Shown here: one piece after another, positions 56,388 through 64,000 of the stretch
Layout of the letters: each line of letters opens with the position of its first letter
Position numbering within the stretch: position 1 is the stretch's first letter
Source of the DNA: Plantago ovata
Lineage: Eukaryota > Streptophyta > Magnoliopsida > Lamiales > Plantaginaceae
Length of the DNA: 64,000 bases
Assembly: GCA_028274465.1 (NCBI GenBank)
Contig: CM051458.1
Location: forward strand, 18,925,566 to 18,989,565
Reading direction: 5' to 3'
Translations under genes and position numbers: made by a program
Notes under the pieces: generated by a model
Told to the model about the DNA's origin: nothing
The model's database searches: none
Seen by the model: the letters and a program-made list of their open reading frames with translations, nothing else

Positions 56388-56642
56388 ATGTTAGCAATCC
56401 ATGGCTAAATTAATTGTTACCCTTTTAGAGGTTTCTGATGTTGAATAAATCAGTTGATTAATGCAAGCATACTTGAATAATAAAATAGTAAGCATAAGTA
56501 GATTGCATAATCAAAAACCAATAAGAGTCAAAAGCTTTATTGCTGATAGTTATCTTTCAGTAAGTTTACAAGAAAGTTCAGGGATAACTACACAAATCAG
56601 CAAACAAAACTAAACAAAGCTTTTACAAGGGACTTAAGCTAT

Positions 56643-59269
56643 TCAAGCAGAGGATTTCCTCAGAATCTCCCATACACTTTTCTCAGCAAGCGCAGAAAAT
56701 TCAACACAGTCCTTTTCGTAATCTTCAAGTAGCTTACGGACTTCGAGCTGAATGATCCTTGCGTTCTTGCAGGCGGTATAATGATGGTTTTCACCATTCA
56801 TTTCTTTGTAGTGCAACACCCAGAAGTGCATGCCCCAATTGCTGGCATGAAGAAGTTCTGTATCTGAAATTCCCATGTTAGCATGAATCTTCCTTAACCA
56901 GAGAAGATCTTCTTCTTGATCCTTGGCTGTGAGATAAAAAAACTCATAAGGAATCAAGACATATTTATTCTTTGACTTCTTGATTAAAGGGTAAGTGTAG
57001 TAAGCAATATCAATTGGTTTGATTAAATCAGGCTCTTGCTTCATTTGCTTGCCAATAGATGTTCTTCTTACCAAGACTTCCAGATTCAGCCATCTTGCAG
57101 CAATGTTTCTTGGGTAGGGAGGAGGATCCCTTTCGTTTCTTTTCACCTTTAATTCAATCCAAGTGTACATTTGATTCAGCACAGCAGTTGGAAAGAAATC
57201 ATTTGCCAACACATCTTCCAACTTTAAGATCCAACAACCATGAACATTTCTGATCACATTTTGAGTTGTTTCCTCGTTGTTGGTCTTTGTATAATCAATG
57301 CCGGAGCCAATGGCAATGCTGGCTAGCCTCTTTTCTTCCTGTCTTTGCCTTCTTCTTCTTGACTTTGCATTTTCTTGATCTCTTGCTGAAGATCTTGAGT
57401 CAGAAGAGAAATGTTTTGAGTGGCCAGAAGGAGTTAGGGTTGTGATTGGTCTAGCTCTTATAGCTTGAGCTATTGTTTGATTGTCATCATCATCATCATC
57501 TTCATTCAGATCTTGATGACTCTCAGTATGACAGTATTCATGAATTTCAGCAGATGTTCTTGTCCTTTTCGGATTTGCTGAATTTAACTCGGAATCTGTT
57601 TTAGCTTGTCTTTTAGAACTTTGCTCTCTTTCAGCAAGAGGTTCTATTGTCAATGGCGCTTCAGCAGGGGTTTTCTTTCTTGAAGATTTTCTTTGTTTAT
57701 CTTCCCCCTTAGACATGGATTGCATCATTGGTGTAATGTGCAGAGAGAAAAACTCATTGCAATTTTCAGCAAGAGTACTTAGGCTATTGTACTTAAGAAT
57801 AATTGCTTGCTGATCAGTGGTCAGCTTGGACAATTCTTGTTTTATACTCACCAAGTTCTCCTCATGTCTACGCTCATTGTCGACTTTTTCTTCAATGAAA
57901 GTCTGAGCCTTTTTCAATGTAGTATTTGCCAATTTGAGTGCTTGACTGACATCTTCTTCATAGCTTTTATGATGTAGACTTATGTATTTTTGAGCTATGG
58001 TAAGAGAAGTAGTGTGTTTCAGCACAGTAGCCAGTATTTTGCCTATGTCAAGCGGACTCTCAGCAAGCAGTGCATCGTCCTCTTCTTTGCAGGCTTTGTG
58101 GACTTCCATTAGTGCCTTAATTCTTGGAGTAAAATCCTCCACACTAGAAACGGCACTAAAGAAGGAGTTACGAAATGAACTTTGATCTCAGTAGCGAATT
58201 GATCATCTTTGGTCAGCAAATGGCATCTTATAGCATCTCCTACATCATTTTCATCATCAAGAGGAGGAATTGTAACCACTGTGGGTTCAGCTTTCTTTGT
58301 TGGATCTTCTTCATTTGCTGAGAGATCTTCTTCGTCATCAGATTCATCAAGGCCAGCAACCTTGGTTCCTAAATCTGTAGCTTCATTCCCTTTCGGTTGA
58401 GTGGTTGTTGAGGGCAACGCTTGAGACTCATCAACTGGAGTTTCACCAGTAGTAACTTTTGTTTGAGTGGTTGCTGAGGGCAACTCTTGAGACTCAACAA
58501 CTGGAGTTTCACCAGTAGTAAGTGGAAGGGAGGGGACTTCCGTATGCTTCACTCTTGAAGATTGAGCAATGTCAATATTCTGTGTATGCCTTACATGACT
58601 CCGTAGACTGTTTTGAAGTGCTCTTTGATAATCTTCATCCATTTCTTCATCATCAAGGTTTGGTTCAGTGACCTTGGCATCGAGTAGAGATAACTCGGCA
58701 TCAGAAAGCTTATTTTTGCCTAATTTCATTTAAGCACGCTTTCTGGCGTACTCTTCTTCAGTTTCAGCAACTTGTTCAGTTGCTAGAGTACTTGTCTCAG
58801 CAGGAGCAGGATTGGATTCTTGTTGCTGACTTGGTGTGTGATCAGCTTGCTAATTTTCAGTATCATGACGTTCAGTCTCAGCAACTGTCAGTTTCAGTCC
58901 ACCAGCATCAGGACTAGGACCTTGATTATCATCATCATCATCCTTTTTGTCCATAGAATCTTTTCCTTCATCATCACTTGTATCTTTAGGAATGTTCTTA
59001 TCCTCTTTTTCTTCATTTGCCAGTTGCTGACGGACTTAGCAACTCTGGTCAAGGTAGTTTTCTTGAAGTCCGGGTAAAGCTCTTCAGAACTTACTTTCAG
59101 ATCTTCAGTGATGTGGACCACTTCAGTGGTCTCCTTTTGAGCCTGAAAAAGAATAAAAATAAGTTCAGGAAAGTTTTAGAGAATAGTTTTAGAGTCAACA
59201 GCTGGAACATGATTTACCTGCTGAGATTCAGCAAGCTCATGTTGCACACTTGTTTGTGCTGGTACTATT
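56643..59269 (-). pseudogene. SIRE aORF region (C-terminal half), minus-strand copy 2
   Basis: The C-terminal frame 56643-58142 keeps the same order as the other copies: FTPRIKALMEVHKACKEEDD, helical region, SMSKGEDK, REQSSKRQAKT, SARDQENAKSRRRRQRQEEK, then the conserved block starting IRNVHGCWILKLEDVL. Upstream are two LTTGETPV-type repeats (about 58395-58530), an acidic stretch, and an intron-like segment near 59140-59220. It differs clearly from the other two copies while keeping the same blocks. Broken. Confidence 0.78.
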
Positions 59270-60107
59270 TGATAGTGTATATGTCCTAGAGACAGTCTTT
59301 ATTAAGGGCATACAACCCTTATTAAGGGCATAATGTACTATTACACAGGTCAACGTAATATAATATATGTTTGTTTGTTTGACTATTGAGTATCGCTTTC
59401 ATATTTATATTACACCAAGCATACAACATGTAATATCTCTATTCCTGTCTGTATTGATATCAAACATGTCCCCTCGGATAGATGACCGATCACACAGATA
59501 GTGGGAGCTATGTGAGTTATCATCTATCCCAATGTCTCCCTAGTCGAGGTTCATCTCGGATGTGGGGGTCTGAATGAACCAGGTTAGACTAGTATGCATG
59601 GAGGTTATAATTCTTAGAGCAAGTGTGAGCCGATCCCACGGCCACGGAACGAATTGTTGGACAATCAAGAAACGTTCCCATAACTCCGCATAGTTGTTCG
59701 AAGGGTGATTGCTGAACAATGGAAGTACCCACCGGAAACTCCCATCGATGTATACTCTACACCGAAGCGTCTATGGGAACCGGAAAGTTGTCAAAGTGAT
59801 GCCAGTCGTCCTTTGGACTTACAGGACTTTATCATCACATTTGTTGCCCCATATCCTTGGTGGACCCGTCGATGTCAGCTCTGAATAAGCAGTTGACCCA
59901 AGACACGGTCCAGGATTATGGCTACATACAAATGGGGATGATAAGTGATTCTGTGAAGGATTCATCTCTCATGTGTAGCACAGGAGAGCACTGCTCATAG
60001 TCGTTCATAGTTGTGATTGGTCAAACCGCTGGACAGCGTATCAATATTATTATGATAGTCATAATAGATATTGGATTCACCAAGCAACTCACTGAAGACG
60101 CCCGTGG

Positions 60108-60311
60108 ATGTATTATTGGGATACACACTTCATCGATCCTAGATGCATTCGAGTCAGTCAGATGAAGGGACGTTACCATCGCCGTGTTGAGCGCAGCAGA
60201 CTTCACAACGAAAGGGTTTGCTTTGAGAAACCTCTCAAACGTCCTCATGTATTAATATTGCAAATGGAACCGTCTAGGAATTCCATGTTGCCTAGTGTAG
60301 CACTTTCTTAA
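60108..60311 (+). other. Small basic reading frame in the Angela-like LTR (copy 2)
   Basis: 67 codons, MYYWDTHFIDPRCI at the start and KRPHVLILQMEPSRN near the end, matching 8275-8478 with about seven to eight differences. No recognised domain; may be incidental. Confidence 0.3.
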
Positions 60312-60874
60312 TACAATGAGGCCCTATGGGTCACACTATGTGGTGATTCAGCTTATCCGAATATCTTTGAAGATGGAATCGCAATTAATTTAGAATTAAT
60401 TGTGATTGATGAATTATAATTGATTTGGAATTAATTATAAATATTTGTGGCTCAATTAATAATTTGGAATTATTAATCGAATAGATTTATTAATTGTATT
60501 TTATGTAAATACAATTAATGATTATATTTTAGAAATATAATAGAGGTTTGATTTGAAAGGATATGTTAATTTAGAATTAATATATGCACATGGGCAAAAT
60601 CTACTTGGAGTTTGAATTGTCTTAGAATTATAAGTGAGTCCCGAAATCGGGACCCACCTAATCCCCTTGTATAGCCGCGCGACCAGTAGTAGTATGGGGA
60701 GGAGTTCGACTCCTTCCCATATTAGAAGTCAAGGGATAAGTTAGATTTTCCTGATTGAGTTTTAATTTGATTGGGAATGAATCTAGACTTAAATTGGTTT
60801 CCTTGTGCAATAAGAATTAGATTCTTATTCCTTTATGAAGTCTAATTGATTCTTCTTTAGGCTTCTATTGACTA

Positions 60875-60884
60875 CTATATATAG
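60875..60884 (+). promoter_or_regulatory. TATA box of the Angela-like LTR, copy 2
   Basis: TATATATAG inside CTACTATATATAGTAG, a perfect palindrome. Confidence 0.6.
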
Positions 60885-61403
60885 TAGACTATTAGAGAGC
60901 TTTTGACATGGTTGATTGCAGATCATTCTGATTAACCGAATTCTTAGAGAATTATTTTACCAGTTTTCTTAGAGAAAATAAAAGCTCTCCTCCCCTACAC
61001 CTCTAGCCGCGCGCGCCACCTTCCAACCGGAGGAAAATTGCCGCCCCATCTTCTTGGCCACATAAAGAATATCCTAGCATTCTGTTCGATAAGCTGTTCA
61101 TCCGTGGATACCAAGGTTGAGGTTCAAAGAGCTGGAAACTAACTTTTATTGTCTTGCAGATAATCGAAGTATTGCAGATATCTTCGACTTCGACGAAGGA
61201 GAAGATTCAGCGGACTATTACGAAGACTTCATCGATTGGCATATCGATTCAATACCTATTCTTGCTTTTGGAGTATTGTAAGTCTTCTGACTAATGTGTT
61301 TATTATATACGTTATATACATGATCAACTAACCTGCATGTTAAGAAAATTTTTGAAATTCCGATGCGTACCCTACGGGTAACTCTGACCATATTTTCTTA
61401 CAG

Positions 61404-61415
61404 TGGTATCAGAGC
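61404..61415 (+). other. Primer binding site (initiator-Met tRNA), Angela-like copy 2
   Basis: TGGTATCAGAGC one base after the LTR end, followed by GAGG. Confidence 0.92.
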
Positions 61416-61578
61416 GAGGTTAATTGATTATGTATATACGTATATATGTTATGTGATTATGTACTTTATGTGGATGCAATTGATTCTATGATTAATTCGA
61501 TTTTCGAAAATCTTGTTTTTATATAAATTTAGAATTTATATTTTCAAAAAAAAAAAAAAATTATATATATATATATAT

Positions 61579-61672
61579 GCCGCCTGCGTGACGCATGCAG
61601 GCACCTGCGGGACGCAGGCGCCCGTGCCTGCGTGCCGCAGGCGCCCGGGCGCCTGCGGCCGCATGCGCCCTA
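61579..61672 (+). repeat. GC-rich palindromic island in the leader, copy 2
   Basis: CCTGCGGGACGCAGG at 61604-61618 and CCTGCGTGCCGCAGG at 61627-61641, plus a looser first unit. Same loop and position as CCCGCGTGCCGCGGG (minus strand) in copy 1. Confidence 0.8.
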
Positions 61673-61698
61673 GGGGACGAGATTCGATCCCGTCCCCG

Positions 61699-61820
<122 letters not shown>

Positions 61821-62300
61821 TTATTTAATTTTCGGGTTGGACCCAAAATCGAATTTTTGGAAATTTTGAGGATTGAATTTTATATTTGGAATATAAATAT
61901 GATTTAATTGTAATTATTATTAACCAGAGGGGTTAAATTTAATTAGTATAAGTTAAGGGGCTTATTTGTGATTTATCAATTTATTGTTTATTACAAGTAA
62001 GTCTTTCTACTTTTGAATTTTAAATTTAACACCTCCAAGGTTTTGAAAATTATAATTGAGTCCTTCGGGTTTTCAAAAATTGCTACCTGGTCAATAGAAT
62101 TTTCGATTTTTCAATCTAGTCCAAATTTTCAATTTTTCATAGAGATTATAAGTATGGAATTATAATTTTCATAATGAAATTATGAAGTCATTTGGCATCC
62201 ACATAGGCTACTACTTATTTGTTTGCTCGATATGCTATTGTTTGACAATGCATGTTTAAATACCATGTATTTTACTTTCCGTTCGACCGCTATGCATGCG

Positions 62301-62453
62301 AGGGTAGGCGGCGCCCTATTATTTGTCGGACCGCATATTTTTATGTATGGGTAGGCGGCGCCCATTATGTGCTTGACCGCGTTTAGAACTAGAATGGATA
62401 GGCGGCATCCATTACGTGTAGACCGCTCATGCATGATGGGTAGGCGGCGCCCT
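62301..62453 (+). repeat. Four hairpin repeats in the Angela-like leader, copy 2
   Basis: Units at 62301-62317 (AGGG..CCCT), 62348-62364 (TGGG..CCCA), 62395-62411 (TGGAT..ATCCA) and 62437-62453, all around AGGCGGC. Order and spacing mirror 6402-6552 in copy 1. Confidence 0.82.
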
Positions 62454-63015
62454 TATTTGTTTGTAGATGACTGATAACAACCCTCAAGCTACAAGCCCCA
62501 ACCAATATAAGTGCAGAAATATGTATACGTATGTGTTTCTGAGATGCTTTCCATGGAGTGCTTTAATTCTGAACTTTCATTGCGTTTCCCTGTATTGGCG
62601 ACCTCGTCTTGTAGACTCGCAGTGATCGTCAGATTAGAGTAAGCCTATGGTTATAACTTATTGCATACCGTATCTAGCGAACTCGATAGGTACAATATGT
62701 AGAGCGTCTAGTTAAATTAGATTTAACACCCAAGAGTTGCGTGACGCAATTGGATAGTCCTATCGGTCATATTATGTTATGCGACCAGCCCCCGTTGGAG
62801 TATATCATAGTATGGATTTGGATCTTGGCCACTACGGTAACTTGTTGGACATTACCCGTATGTTTGTTTTGGGGGCAATCATATGTGAAAATAGTGGAAG
62901 CTAAACAGCTAAAAGACCTTGTTGTTTAGTTATGTTGACTGTGTATTTAGAAACAGTATTTCAATAGTTGATTTATTATTTTCAGTCTATACTATTTCTC
63001 CTTAGGAAAACCGAA

Positions 63016-63930
63016 ATGGCGAGTATCTCGCTCCGTGCTGTCTTAGAGAAGCAAATTTTTACCGGCACAAACTTCCTAGATTGGATCAGGAATATTCGTT
63101 TGGTGCTGAGGTACGAAAAGATTGAGTACGTCTTGGACGAGGCTATTCCCGTGTGTCCCGAGAATCAGACTGCCGATCAAGTTGCTGCTTGGAATCAAGC
63201 CAACAAGGCAAAGGCTGATAAGCATCAAGAGGATGCTAGATCCGCGCAGTGTATTATGATGGCGGCAATGAGCAATGAGCTGCAGAGACAACATGAAAGC
63301 ATGTTGCCGTATGAGATGTTGAAGCATCTTGAGTCGCTCTTTAAGACGACAACCAGAAGTGTTGAATTTGATTTGATCAAAGAGATACACAGATGCAAGC
63401 TCAATAAAGGAGGGAACATGTCTGAACATGTTCTCAAGATGATTTGTCTCTTTGAGAAGCTTGCCGATGCTGGTGTCAAGCTGGAGAATAAGATCATGGT
63501 GATCTTTGTCCTTCAATCATTGCCGAGTTCTTATTCGCAGTTCATCATTAACTACACCATAAATGCGAAGGACATTACACTGCCCGAGCTCCATAATCTG
63601 CTGAAGACATATGATCAAACTCATCCTAAGAAGGATAAATCGATCATGTATGTTTTTGCAACCGTCTAACCCAAACCCGAGAAACAAAGGTGCTAAGGGT
63701 AAGGGAAAGTCGGGAGCCAAGGCTAACACTTCGAGTTATAGGCCTAAGCGTCTGAACTAGAAAAGGAAGTTCAAGAGGAGCGGAACGGTACGCACAGATG
63801 AATGTATTTTCTGTAAGCAGAAAGGGCATTGGAAGAAAGATTGCCCTAAGCTAAGGGCAGATCAAGCTAAGAAGCCACCGGCTTCTAGCTCAGGTATGTT
63901 TGTTATTGAAATGAACATGACTACTTTTGA
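63016..63930 (+). pseudogene. gag: Gag region of Angela-like copy 2
   Basis: Starts MASISLRAVLEKQIF at 63016 and shows FLDWIRNIRLVLRYEK, LPYEMLKHLESLF and the CCHC knuckle (CIFCKQKGHWKKDC) at 63803-63844. UBN2-type copia Gag, counterpart of 4930-5876. Followed at about 63940 by the protease signature WVLDTSCGSH at the very end of the window. Interrupted at least once. Confidence 0.85.
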
Positions 63931-64000
63931 CTCCAATGGTTGGGTATTAGATACATCATGTGGCTCGCACATTTCTAATAATGTGCGGGGGCTAATTAAA

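Larger units (their letters stand above)
54808..59269 (-). mobile_element. SIRE-like copia element, minus strand, copy 2 (3' portion, broken)
   Basis: Begins with a reversed SIRE LTR (54808-56371), then the polypurine tract and the additional ORF on the minus strand up to 59269, where Angela-like copy 2 interrupts it. Left flank GTATT (54803-54807) would be its target duplication. The rest lies beyond the window. Broken. Confidence 0.85.
59270..61402 (+). repeat. 5' LTR of Angela-like copy 2
   Basis: 2,133 bp, TGATAGTG to TTACA. Palindromic TATA box CTATATATAG at 60875-60884. Contains the small basic frame at 60108-60311. Confidence 0.9.

Overview
This window is plant nuclear DNA, almost certainly from a flowering plant, and it is built almost wholly of nested transposable elements. 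I found no host protein gene, tRNA or rRNA. The plant assignment rests on the element families: Ty1/copia elements primed by initiator-Met tRNA (site TGGTATCAGAGC) of SIRE-like and Angela-like type, and a gypsy-like element primed by tRNA-Asp (site TGGCGCCGTTGCCGGGGA). I cannot name the species. All LTR elements are treated as fossils: those whose coding regions can be read are broken.

Layout. (1) 1-9309: Angela-like copia copy 1, minus strand, left end outside the window. (2) 9310-9954: orphan fragment, possibly part of an LTR. (3) 9955-53315: an outer SIRE-like copia element, plus strand, carrying a deep nest. Its 5' LTR is split by a gypsy-like 'family B' element (10669-43508, target duplication CTTGT). 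The 5' LTR of that element is split by an inner SIRE (11012-38419, target duplication CTCGC/TTCGC). The gag of the inner SIRE is split by a minus-strand family B element (14227-18848), which is split in turn by a minus-strand SIRE (18849 to the assembly gap at 27945-28044). A family B solo LTR (47893-49088, target duplication GTTAC) sits in the outer SIRE pol. Several of these insertions can be verified because the window also holds an unoccupied copy of the target. (4) 53316-54807: a Helitron-like piece with about twenty 57-bp minisatellite units, inserted between A and T of a SIRE LTR. (5) 54808-59269: a second minus-strand SIRE. (6) 59270 to the right edge: Angela-like copy 2, plus strand.

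The most interesting signal is a shared architecture. Three unrelated element families each carry a short array of hairpins in which the loop is constant while the stems differ between units yet stay self-complementary. They lie after pol in the SIREs (30318-30677 and two more copies), in the untranslated leader of the Angela-like elements (6402-6552 and 62301-62453), and just upstream of the TATA box in the family B LTRs. The SIREs also show frame-independent enrichment of TGCTGAA, a second internal polypurine tract, a terminal LTR hairpin with a poly-C loop, and a large extra ORF that looks nuclear rather than envelope-like and contains intron-like segments. Everything here was read by eye; counts, divergences and ages are rough.
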